From contig WOGZ01000149.1 in the NCBI GenBank assembly GCA_009733775.1, forward strand, positions 16,764-80,763: DNA of 64,000 nt, in the 5' to 3' direction. Positions 1-9,490 of the stretch are shown here, piece by piece. The notes beneath the pieces were generated by a model. That model was given only the letters and a program-made list of their open reading frames with translations. It had not been told where the DNA came from and ran no database searches. Numbering within the stretch: position 1 is the stretch's first letter; each line of letters starts with the position of its first letter. The stretch is from Alectoria sarmentosa (taxonomy: Eukaryota > Ascomycota > Lecanoromycetes > Lecanorales > Parmeliaceae). The position numbers and the translations under genes were made by a program.

Positions 1-1
1 A

Positions 2-538
2 TTCCTCCAGATCAGCGAGAATGGCCGCGTGCCGGCCCTCGAGGACCCCAACACGGGCGTCGTATCCTGGGAGAGCGGCGCCGTGATCCACCATCTCCTG
101 CGCGCGTACGACAAATCCAACAAATTGGGCCCTCGAGGTGAAACCCCCAACAGCGAACCAACCGAACAAGACCACGTCGACTTCAACAAGTGGGAGTTCT
201 TCCTCGTCAGCAGTCTCGGGCCCATGATGGGGCAGGTGAATTGGTACCGCCACTACAACCCCACCAAGAACGAAGACGCTTTAGCGCGGTACGAAGCGCA
301 AGCGTACAGGACGTTTGACGTGTTGGAGGGACAGCTGGGAAAGAGCGGTGGGGAGAGCGTGTTGCCGGGCGGGTTCAGCGCCGTGGATGCGCATTTTTAT
401 CCGTGGGTCAACCAGTACACGTATGCGGAGCTCAAGCTCGATCGCTATCCGCGGATTCGAAAGTGGTTGGGGGTGATTGGGCGGATGCCGGCGGTGAAAG
501 AGGCGTATGAGAGGGTGCCGAAGGGGGAGAAGGCCTAG
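2..538 (+). CDS. Glutathione S-transferase, Ure2-like, 5' truncated
   Basis: The frame is open from base 2 to the stop at 536-538 (178 codons), so the gene enters from outside the window. The first visible residues, NGRVPALEDPN followed by WESGAVIHHLL, match the end of the thioredoxin-fold domain of fungal Ure2-like transferases: the cis-proline after V and the ESGA stretch that binds the gamma-glutamyl part of glutathione. The rest is the all-helical C-terminal domain, with the expected VNWYRHY segment and a YPRIRKWL segment near the end. The likely role is cytosolic glutathione conjugation or peroxide reduction; substrate cannot be told. The catalytic N-terminal residues lie upstream of the window. 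There is no intron in the visible part. An ATG-looking internal start is not used because the open frame continues upstream. Confidence 0.85.
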   Translation, partial: FLQISENGRVPALEDPNTGVVSWESGAVIHHLLRAYDKSNKLGPRGETPNSEPTEQDHVDFNKWEFFLVSSLGPMMGQVNWYRHYNPTKNEDALARYEAQAYRTFDVLEGQLGKSGGESVLPGGFSAVDAHFYPWVNQYTYAELKLDRYPRIRKWLGVIGRMPAVKEAYERVPKGEKA

Positions 539-1482
539 AAAGGTTAGGTTGTTGGTGGTGTGTATGCTAAGAATCAAAGCATCGTGCGTTTGTTATATCC
601 TCTCTCTATTTGGAACCAAAGTGTTCAGGAACGTCGAGAAGATTCGAGGTTTAGATATGAATGTAAAAACTTGATTAATTAATTGCGGTCAGCGTTGAGT
701 TTAGGCAATTTAAAAAAGGCAGTGTACAGAAGAGAGATATTCTTTGAATTGAATGAAGAATAAGACAGCGTCAGAGTGCGAATTAGACGATTTCGCAAAT
801 GTCTCGCTCGCCTAGGCTTGAACAATAATTGACCCAGAAAAGGCTGACATGTCATTCGAGCAGTGACATGAATCAATCTCGCCAAGTTCAAAATACGGCA
901 CTGCAAATTTCAATGGTTCATTTCGGTTGATTATCTTCAGCAACCTTACCCGACGACCTGGAAACGATTCATAACGAGATATAAGACTAACAGTGTTGGA
1001 GTTTCAGGTACAGGTCTCAGACTTTGTTCTACATATACTGAACACCTGGGATTTGTCTGTCTTGAGCAATATTGGGGGCTGAGACATCGTTTGGGTCTTG
1101 CTTGGCGGATCTACATACAACTGATCACTCAAGGATTGGGGGCCACTTGCGAAATCCTGCTTAGTGCCTGAAAATAGTGTGGTAGAGAAGCTGATCAAGA
1201 GCGTGAGGTCATTGTTGAGTGTGGCATTCAGGGGCTGATGGATGGCGAAGCAGTGGAACCGCTTGAGGAGAAGAAGACGATTGCATTGCAAGAGGTTCTT
1301 TTGGTATGAGCAAATTTGTTGTCTCATAAGGGTGCAAAGATGGCATGCATACAAGAACAGATGCCCTTCTAAACACGCAATCCGTATAAGCGCATAGGGA
1401 GTCCCTCACAATGCTTCGCTGAGCATCCATCGTCGTTCGTCAAATTTCCGGCAACCATCCTCCCTACCAACCTTTCTCGCCC
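539..1482. other. Intergenic stretch, no gene seen
   Basis: Between the transferase and the F-box gene. Only short overlapping ORFs on the minus strand without recognisable motifs or codon bias. It should hold the 3' ends (terminators) of both flanking, converging genes. Confidence 0.5.
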
Positions 1483-2373
1483 TCAGTATCGATCTATCCG
1501 CGGGGCTCTATCGTCGGAGTAAATACAGCTATTGTTTGGTAACATAGGCAGTAGATCAGCTAGGGCGATGCCTTTCGCTGCCTCAATCATGTCTCTCAAG
1601 CAGTCTTGATATTGGAATATGGTTACATCTGACCTGTCGAAGAATTGCTCGAGGCCTGGTAATCCGACTAGCTCACTCTCGAGAAGCTGAAGAAAGTCGA
1701 GACATGCCTCAACTTTTTCCAAGCCTCTTAAGCGAAGCTCGGCCCAAGGAACGCTAGGCATGTTGTCGTAGTAAGGGAGAGGCGTGGCGTCATCGAAATA
1801 ACATTGCCAAATCCAATCCATGATGTCAACCATTTGGAAGAAGTGCAGTAGGTTCATGGAGGCTAGGGTCTGATATCTCTTCGTTCCCGCTTTTTCTGCC
1901 AAGTATGTCATACTCATGGCCCGATAGAAGCCCCGCACGAAGCTCGTATGACTGCATGGTTCAGGTCCAATAGGGTCGCTCTGGTCGCTGCTGATGCCGG
2001 TATAGCCACGTCGACCTACTAGCTCGGACCTCCGCTCCCAATTGCCGCATGTGCACAATAGCTGGGCATCGTATGCGATACGAGCAATGGTGAAGAGGTC
2101 TTTGGCGCGTACGATGGCTGCTTTTGCTTGGTCCTCGGTGGACGGCGGGCTGGCGAGTGAGGTTGCCGTCGTTCTGATTTCGAGAAATTGATCTGCTTCG
2201 TCGTAGCATTCAATCATCTGAGGAAGTACTGCGTCAAGTATTGAGGAGATATGGTTTTCCCAAATGGTGTGTAAGTAACGAGATGTTTGACTGAAGGCGG
2301 AGGCGGAACTGATGTTGTCGACGGATTTGAAGACGTGGACGATGAGTTCGGTGGGTAGGACTGAGAGGGACAT
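1483..2373 (-). CDS. F-box protein, single exon
   Basis: A 296-aa protein is read from the ATG at 2373-2371. The frame stays open upstream to 2679, but this start sits directly before SVLPTELIVHVFKSVD, the canonical beginning of an F-box (LPxELI..IF). The rest of the box follows as ASAFSQTSRYLHTIW, so the F-box spans about residues 4 to 45. F-box proteins tether substrates to SCF ubiquitin ligases through Skp1. The rest of the chain (DEADQFLEIRTT..., then a helical C-terminal half) has no leucine-rich repeats or WD40 repeats that I recognise, so the substrate is unknown. It is transcribed divergently from the RING-type gene at 2938, sharing about 560 bp. The F-box assignment is by motif; the function is inference. 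Confidence 0.75.
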   Translation of the reverse strand: MSLSVLPTELIVHVFKSVDNISSASAFSQTSRYLHTIWENHISSILDAVLPQMIECYDEADQFLEIRTTATSLASPPSTEDQAKAAIVRAKDLFTIARIAYDAQLLCTCGNWERRSELVGRRGYTGISSDQSDPIGPEPCSHTSFVRGFYRAMSMTYLAEKAGTKRYQTLASMNLLHFFQMVDIMDWIWQCYFDDATPLPYYDNMPSVPWAELRLRGLEKVEACLDFLQLLESELVGLPGLEQFFDRSDVTIFQYQDCLRDMIEAAKGIALADLLPMLPNNSCIYSDDRAPRIDRY

Positions 2374-2937
2374 GTTGGTTGTTGAGGCGGGGGAGTGGAG
2401 TAGTGTTGACCTGACTGAACCGATGAGGCTTTGGTTGCGTCTGTTGAGCGTAGTCAGGACTTGATGATTGATGTGACATAGATCGTGAAGGTCAGGCATA
2501 AAGTCATGGCGCCAAGCCGCTAGTGACCCGTTGACAACACATTCAACAGAGCTGAAGGGTGTTGAACTCCAATATATAATTGTACCTCCACGTTCAGCAG
2601 GTTTCAAAAAGTCCTCCTCAGCATCAAGACTCTTACCGATGAGTTGATACAATGTTGTGCTGACATAATCTAGTGCCATACATGCAGGCTTCCGCTGATG
2701 CCTTGTCCTTTGTCCTTTAGTGAAGCATTCTCACGAGAATCTCACTTCATGACACTTTCCCATTGTGATGGCAAATGGCAAATTTGGTCGAACACGTCAA
2801 TTAAATTCTTGACATCTATACTTTGCATCAATTTCGTCACTAACATTTACAAAAAGTTCAACTGCACAAACTTGAAACCAAGCAAGAGGAACTATCCAAG
2901 TCCAATACGCCTTACACGCAAGCTAGTCTCATACAAG
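2374..2937. promoter_or_regulatory. Shared divergent promoter region
   Basis: About 560 bp separate the chosen start codons of the F-box gene (minus) and the RING-type gene (plus). Both reading frames happen to stay open into this region, which could mean longer N-termini, but the translated extensions have no family resemblance. No specific binding site was identified. Confidence 0.35.
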
Positions 2938-3900
2938 ATGGCACAAGGATTTCTCGACCAGCTGCCAAAGGCCCGCAGTGGAGAGCTACCCAACGGCGCC
3001 GAATGCATGATCTGCCAGGAAGAGTATGGTACTGGAATCTCAGATAACGGCGTCATCGAGCATGCCGTTTTCCTTCCATGTCTTCACCACGTTGGTTCCG
3101 AGTGTATTGCTACGTGGCTGTCACCTGATGATGGGCCTGGCAACTCTTGTCCCATGTGTAGGACTGTCTTCTTCCCTGCTCAATCTGGAGATCATGACGA
3201 TGAGGATGAGGATAGCCAGGACGACTTCAGTGATGAAGACGATGAGGACGGAAGCGAGGGTGGGAATGATGACCACGACGACGGAGTAGCCGGTGATGAA
3301 TCCAATGATACAGAAGACCGCATAGATGGAAGGGAACCAACCCCCATGACCCTCCTAGGTGCATTCCAGAGATTGGCATCTTCCTCCGTCACCACACCCC
3401 CACGTCAAGAAATCGAGGGCCAAGATGGCCAAGAGTGGTTCGAACGCTGGCCCTTACTCACAAGGCAACAAATCGACGACAGCCAAAAACGCGCACGGCA
3501 GGCCCTGTCGACGCCGCCAGTGAGCGGCTTCCTTCAGAGAAGTCCCCAAACCTATGCGCCACCTCCCGACCTGGAGTTGAGGGCCGCAGAGCTCGCCGCA
3601 GCCTATCGGACCACGGCCTTCCGAGAGACGCTACTGTACTTGAATCTTCACGAGGCTGGGGCACGGATTCCACCGTTGGAGTTCCCGCACAAGGTGCTGT
3701 CTGCTCAACATGAAGAGACACTGCTGTGGGAACTGGGCCAGCGAGGCGCGTTCATTCCTGCGGAGGGAAGGCCGGGCCAGATGGCGATGACGAATCGCCA
3801 ATCATGGTATGTGCATAGGGCGAAGGGGGAGGTCTACACCTATGAGGATCCACCTGCGAGTGGACGGGGTTATTGGACTACGGAACTCGGTATCGAGTAG
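2938..3900 (+). CDS. RING-type zinc-finger protein with acidic tract
   Basis: The protein is 320 aa from ATG 2938, chosen because the RING begins 23 residues later; the open frame extends further upstream without recognisable content. The RING reads C23-x2-C26, C48-x-H50, C56, C71-x2-C74, with the tryptophan-containing ATWL segment after C56. The position that normally carries the fifth ligand (His or Cys, three residues before C56) is glycine G53, while an extra His sits at 51. Many fungal RING-like proteins carry this GSEC/GREC variant, so it may be a natural subclass. Residues about 84 to 125 are strongly acidic (Asp/Glu runs) and presumably disordered. The C-terminal half ends with a WY..R..G.VYTYEDPP stretch. 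It is likely a ubiquitin-ligase component; E2 partner and substrate are unknown. Confidence 0.75.
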   Translation: MAQGFLDQLPKARSGELPNGAECMICQEEYGTGISDNGVIEHAVFLPCLHHVGSECIATWLSPDDGPGNSCPMCRTVFFPAQSGDHDDEDEDSQDDFSDEDDEDGSEGGNDDHDDGVAGDESNDTEDRIDGREPTPMTLLGAFQRLASSSVTTPPRQEIEGQDGQEWFERWPLLTRQQIDDSQKRARQALSTPPVSGFLQRSPQTYAPPPDLELRAAELAAAYRTTAFRETLLYLNLHEAGARIPPLEFPHKVLSAQHEETLLWELGQRGAFIPAEGRPGQMAMTNRQSWYVHRAKGEVYTYEDPPASGRGYWTTELGIE

Positions 3901-5003
3901 GTTTTGAATGAGGGGAAGTAAGTGAGGAGATATCGGATGCAGGGAGTGTTGCCGAAGTCAGTTAATTCGATACCTTGTTTCACTAATGCATGCTCTCGGT
4001 CCCTTCTTCATCAAGTCATTAGCATCACATCACGGTACCAGACCGTATATCATTAGTGCTCGCATACTCGTAGACACACACATCACCCCTACACATGAGG
4101 GCATACAAATGGCAAACGATGTAGGTAGTAGTGATTGGGCTATCCCAGCGCCCAGGGCCACCACCGACTAGAGATCTGAACAGGCATATTCTCGTCCCTA
4201 GCGCTAAGAAAGACTCCCATGTCTGAGCGACATAGACCTTGAGTGAAGAATGAAGCTATAGCAAGAATTTGATGGTTCTGAAAGAGATGGAAACGAATGA
4301 AGAGCCATGACCTGGTGCAGGACAGGCATACATATCGCTCCATCATGACACGTATCTCCCGCTATGACCACTGCTCTAGCACATTCCATGTGGGGGCCGG
4401 TCATGCGTCATAGCTACTAATCCCTAACTCCCTATACGACTCACTAACCCACAGTCCCACTGCTGTAGCGAGCAAAAAGCATCATCACGAAAGTAAACAT
4501 CATCTCGCACCCCCAAATCATAAAACACCTCCTCGGACCAATCATGCCGCGGCCCGAGTATCTTGAGACCCTCTAGAAACAAGTAAGACCAGAGCGACAC
4601 GCCCGTCCATTGTCTCCTGCCATTCCCCAACCTAGCCATCTTCTCCATCGAGATGAGCAAAATTCCAACGGACTGCGTACAAGAGTGCAGCCTTGTTTGA
4701 ATACCACATGCATGTATAACAGCGGACAAAGATTGAAACGATGACTAAGAAATGCATGCGAACAAGGGACCATGAACATCGAGAAAAAAAAATTAGTGCT
4801 GGAAAATTTGCTAGCAGACGTAACGAGATCGCATAAAACATGAAAAGAATGAGCGTAGCATCACGAGGCGTCCCCCACGACATCAGGACCGTCTCCATAA
4901 ACAAACAATCGAGAAACCCCCCCCCCAAAAACACCCTCTTCCAATAACCATTACAACCCCCCGTACCGGCCAAACCCAATCCGGCGCTCGTAACAATCAC
5001 CAA
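3901..5003. other. Intergenic, no gene seen
   Basis: Lies between the converging RING-type gene and the small secreted protein gene. Overlapping short ORFs exist on the minus strand (around 4140-5003) but none has a motif, signal peptide or good codon pattern. Confidence 0.45.
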
Positions 5004-5499
5004 TCAGGAGCTCGTAACCATCTTCATGCACGAAAACGCCTCCCCAGTCCCAGCCGTCTGATAGCAGCCAGCGCCCAAGCCACTGACGGGATAAAGCAGC
5101 GTGCCGCAGTAATCTCCCCCGCTCGTGCCGTACAGCTGGAGCGTCTCGTTGGCGGCGAGGTCGCGGCTGAGGGAGTAGGAGTCGTAGTTGCCGCCGTCGC
5201 CCCAGGTGTCTTCGGCGGGGCCCATTTCGCCAAAGGCGTGCGGGTTGAGCCAGTCGCAGTCGGCGGTGGTGGCGTTCCACTGTTGAGAGGTTAGCGGGTG
5301 GGAATGGGAATGGGTGGTATGTATGTATGTGAGGGGATGGTGGGAAGGGAAGGGAAGGGGAGGGAAGGGGAAGGGGACTTACGCCGCGGATTATGAGGTC
5401 GGTGGAGGGAGGGGTGCGGGGTTGTAAGGAGGGGTTTTTGGCGGGGAGGGCGAGGGCGGAGGCGGCGAGGAGGAGGGTTGGGAGGGTGGAGATGTGCAT
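5004..5499 (-). CDS. Small secreted cysteine protein, two exons
   Basis: Exon 1 is 5499-5383 and exon 2 is 5279-5004; the 103-bp intron has donor GTAAGT and acceptor CAACAG and falls in phase 0. The spliced product is 130 aa. Residues 1 to about 20 (MHISTLPTLLLAASALALPA) are a clear secretion signal. The mature part is short and contains four cysteines (in TADCDW, DYCGT, GAGCY and FSCMK), enough for two disulfides, with Gly-, Asn- and Tyr-rich stretches between. Size, signal and cysteines fit the broad class of fungal small secreted proteins, some of which act on host surfaces. I recognise no named family and give no function. The intron has a purine-rich (GGGAA)n-like run on the plus strand at about 5340-5375. 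Confidence 0.7.
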
Positions 5500-6658
5500 G
5501 GTGAGATGAGTTGAGGTGGGCTGTTGCGATTGAAATGGTTTATGTGTGATTTAGGGGGTTTCGAAGGCTGGTGGGTATGTGGACTGGACTTTTGACTTTT
5601 CTGAGCGCAGACGGTCTTCTTGTAGGCGAGTAGAGAGAACAGTAGTAAAATACCATAAAGGAAAGCGACCGACAAGGTCTCATTCAAGAGTTCTTTCATG
5701 GGTATTTGAGCTGTTATTCAATCAGCACTCCTCTCTTTAGATCCCTTGTCGAAGTCGACAAAGCTTTCGCGCTCGACAAATAGAAGACCTGATCTTTTCT
5801 CGTTCATTGACAGACTTGTCAACTTTTCCCGCTTCTTTGTCTCAGTTCTGTTATTCTCTATTCTGTGAAAGACACCTTTGATCGTAATCGCGCAAAATAG
5901 TTTGCCATCTCAAAGACACAGAAAACACAAGTCGTTAGACGCAAAGTATCTCTCGAGTCTGGACCCTATGATGCTGGCTCAGAGGTTCAGGATTCGCTTG
6001 CTGTAAGCATAGCTTATGCAGGGAGGTCGTTATGAACAGGAGTGGAACCTCAAGAATTGCGACACCAAGCTCAATTCTGACCTCCAGTCGCCAAACTAAA
6101 TGCGAGGCGATGTGATGAATTAGAAGAACTTCCGCCTATTTGAGTCGAAGCTGTGAAGGTACAGACTGGAAGTCATCTCGAAGGGCGAAATTCAAGATGC
6201 ATTAGTGCTTACTAAAGCGCTTACGAGAGCGCCATTCTATTTCGACGCAGACACTTCAGCCTGTTCCAGTATTAGCGGATGCTGACTTTGCGGAGGCTCA
6301 GCACGAGGGCGGAGTATCGCACTCCAAAAGGTCAAGAAACGACTGGCGAATAGACATCGTTCCAGAGGAGAGTGCCTGAAACAGGTGAAGCTCCACACGC
6401 AGGAAATGTTTGATCAAAGTGATCCTGCAGACAGCCGTGTCCGGCTCAGCCCCAAGGATTTTGGAACCTGGCGACTCGGATCCATAAAAGACGACGTTGC
6501 CTCTTTTTCCACTCCATTCCACCAAGTTTGTCGTCTACGCAGATTTCTTTTCTTCACCTCCACATTTCCTAGTCTTTCCCATCGCCGTAGATCATCTTGA
6601 TACTCAGAATTTCTTTGAAGAAGCATACTTCCACACTCATCGGAGGTGGAGCCTCAAA
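5500..6658. other. Intergenic, divergent promoters of two secreted-protein genes
   Basis: This interval separates the small cysteine protein (minus) from the cupredoxin gene (plus). A plus-strand frame runs from 6497 into the cupredoxin, but the signal peptide fixes the start at 6659. Nothing else was recognised. Confidence 0.45.
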
Positions 6659-7558
6659 ATGCATCTCACCTTCGCCACCGCCCTTTTCTCCCTTCTACCT
6701 TTCAGCCTCGCCGTCAACATCCCCATCACTGTTGGTGACGGCAAACTCGCTTTCAACCCTTCCGTTGTAACAACCAATGTTGGCGACACCCTCACATTCA
6801 GCTACTATCCCAGGAATCACTCCGTCGCGCAAAGTAGCTTCGCAGACCCATGCCATCCTCTTGGTAGCGGTGGCTTCTTCTCCGGTTTTCAGCCCTTAAG
6901 CGCTGGACCTGGACCTGTGGAGTTTGTGGTGCAGGTCAACGATACGAATCCGGTTTGGATCTACTGCTCTCAAACGAAGGGAAGTCATTGTCAAAATGGG
7001 ATGGCTATGGTTGTAAACCAGCCGTGAGTCACCTATGTTCACCCAATTTTATTGTTTCATCGAAACGGAAGTCGGTCTGACTGAAGAACTAGAGCGTCTC
7101 CTTCACCTGATACCCTCGATGCATATAAGCTCGCCGCAGCCAAGGCTGGCACCAGCTCTTCTCCATCTCATGTCGCAGGAGGCATCTTTGTCTCCCGCAA
7201 CTCGACATCTACCACTGGCCGGAATTCAACTGCCTCTTCAACCGGTTCCAGCAGTGGCCCTTCCTCGGTCAGCTCGAGCAATTCGTCTAGCATCGCCTCG
7301 GGTAGTGGTACTCGCGTCTCTGGTAGCGGAATTGGCCTGGGAAATGGAAATGGCTCTAGCTCGGGCGTCAGTAGTGGCTCTGGTAGCCGCACGGAATCCG
7401 GGTCCGGGTCTGGCACCGTTTCAAGTAGTACTACTGGTGGTACCAGTCCGCCAAGCCCGCTTAGTTTCAAAGCGGCCGGGAGCAAGACGAAGACTGGCGT
7501 CATCAAAGCTAGTGTTGTCTGCGGAGTTGCAGTAATTTTGGTGTTTTCTTTGGTCTGA
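6659..7558 (+). CDS. GPI-anchored cupredoxin (extracellular serine-rich protein)
   Basis: Exons are 6659-7023 and 7093-7558, with a 69-bp intron (donor GTGAGT, acceptor ACTAG, phase 2), giving 276 aa. Residues 1 to about 18 form a signal peptide. The next ~105 residues are a plastocyanin-like fold. The expected type-1 copper ligands are visible in order: His in RNHSV, Cys in WIYCSQ, then His in GSHCQ and Met in GMAMV. FADPCHP and the following phenylalanine-rich turn are typical of this fungal family. After that comes a long Ser/Gly/Thr linker (about residues 150 to 245) and a short hydrophobic C-terminus (SVVCGVAVILVFSLV), the pattern of a GPI-anchor signal. It is likely a wall- or membrane-attached copper protein of unknown electron partner. 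The ATG is set by the signal peptide. Confidence 0.85.
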
Positions 7559-8182
7559 ATTTAGAGGGGAAATGGTTGGGCGGATGACAGGCAAAGAGCG
7601 ATTAGAAACATGGCACGTGAGACGTGTGTTCAGACGAAAGAGAACCTCAATGACATTGCACGTATCATATATTCAGTATAATGACCCTAGGACTCAATAC
7701 TTGCCTACGGGTTTTGTCCATCGCAAAGGAAGCTTGAAGGAAAGAGAAGACAAAAACAAGTGGTGGCGTAGCCTGTCCTCTCCAAACGTCCTGTCCGAAT
7801 CGATCTCCTCAAGGCCCAAGGGCTGGAGAGGGCAAAAAGCTTGACAGCATCACCGTCACACCACCATGGGGAATGCAGCTCATACCGCTATGTGGTAGAA
7901 TCAAAAGAAGCAGATGTAACTTCAACGAGGTATGCACTTTATCGGCGTAGGAATCAAGGCCTGGCTGAAGCATTATCTATTACGAGGCATCTGCCCTTCC
8001 TATATCCAGCTCGATGAATGACCGTATAACGATGGAAACAACAAATACCACTCGAGCTCCTGCCTGTACTTCGACATAACCCGACCAAGTAACAACTGAA
8101 CTGCAATGCGACCATCGTCGCCAAGACGAGCGTCGCAAGGCATCGTCTTGTATACCAGTCTAAGACTCGGCTGAATTGCGGG
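7559..8182. other. Intergenic between converging genes
   Basis: No gene recognised; it holds the 3' flanks of the cupredoxin (plus) and the rhodopsin-like membrane protein gene (minus). Confidence 0.45.
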
Positions 8183-9490
8183 TCACACGATTTCCCTAGA
8201 TATCGCATCCTGCACCATCTCTACATCTCCATTATTACTAACCTCGTCTTGGGTTTCCTTCGCTGCTCCGGTCTCGGCCCCGTTGAAGGCATCAATATTC
8301 GACATATGCTCGAGGCTTGACAATCTTTCGGATTGCCTGCTGCGGCTTGAAGGGTACCCAACAAGACCATGTCGAATAGAGGCGTATACCTTTAGTGGAG
8401 ATGGTACGCGTCTGATGATCGGTCCCAGTGGTGGGAGACATGCTGCCAAAAGGCCAACTGAGACTTCGATAGTTGTCCAGAATGACGGGGGGGTACGATC
8501 AGGGCTGCTTGCGCTTTCTGATGGAGGAATATAGACTATATTCCATTAGCACTAACTCGCAGTAAGGCACTGTCAGTCATGCAGCCCTGGCGTGAGTGCC
8601 GTACCAGTGAACGTCCTCGCAACGAAACCCAGCCGTATGATGCCAAAGATAACAGATCTATTCAATCTCTAGGTCAGCTTCGGCAAGACCCAGAAGGGAT
8701 TTCTGACTTACAGCGTGCCCAGCATGAAGATCGCACAAAGACCGACTTTGTCTCTCCGACTAATGTGTAAAGCCCGAATACATGGATAAGGTAGAGCAAG
8801 CACCGCAATGTCACCTAGCACATCAGTGATAGCGAACCAGAGCAACACCCACTCCTGCGGTGCACAAGCATGGCCGTGATTGGAGTCATCGCCGCACGTG
8901 AACGCCTCGGTAAATATGAATATAAGGCCCCAAACAGTGATAACGAGGATGAGGATATTGTTCAAGGTCCGAAAGGTTTTGTGCTGATAAAAGATTCGGC
9001 GATAAAAGAAGAGGACGCTGAGTTTGATGCAGCTGTAAGTGAACTTCTCGATTATCCACGTGGCACGGTCGATCTATCGAGATGCCGATGTCAGTCAACT
9101 GTTGTGAGTCGATCACGATGACAAAGCTCCGTTGCAGCTATCTTTGTGGCATACCTTGCCCTCATTTGCGACGCGCCAGTCAACCGTCGGTTCGCTATCC
9201 CTGCCGAGCTCTCCTATGAGGGCGCCTTTGCAGCGCGAAGATGACAATTAGCCTAAGTGTTGGTGCAATTACACGACTTGCCTGAAAGTGAGATGTCTTC
9301 GTGCCTTACCGTTGATCTGATTTGCACCTTGCGCAAGGACCAGAAGACAAGAGAAAGCAACCAGCCAGTCATCGATTCCCACAAATGTGGGTTTCAGGCG
9401 AAGGCGTACATAAAATCTCAAGCATACCGCTACCAGCCCAAGTAGTGGTAACACGGTAGCGGTAATGATGAGGCTGACGACTCCATACAT
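8183..9490 (-). CDS. Fungal rhodopsin-like integral membrane protein, five exons
   Basis: Five exons can be joined in frame: 9490-9310, 9225-9155, 9073-8712, 8657-8605 and 8535-8183. All introns are GT..AG (54 to 84 bp), and the last has a TGCTAAT branch-point-like sequence. The product is 339 aa. It opens with a membrane helix, then RFYVRLRLKPTFVGIDDWL, the hallmark loop of the fungal rhodopsin-domain / PTH11-like family with its DDW motif. Next come EKFTYSCIKLSVLFFYRRIF (helix 3-4 region), an ILVITVWGLIFIF helix, an EWVLLWFAITDVLGDIAVLALP helix and a final FWTTIEVSVGLLAACLPPL helix before a charged ~85-residue tail. No CFEM cysteine domain is present. Members are thought to be surface receptors or sensors; the ligand is unknown. 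Exon 4 is only 53 nt. Because the five pieces share one family pattern, the model is firmer than any single splice site. Confidence 0.85.

Noticed and set aside
2374..2679. Upstream extension of the F-box ORF
   Set aside because: The extra 102 residues precede the F-box without recognisable content and would consume more than half of the divergent promoter.
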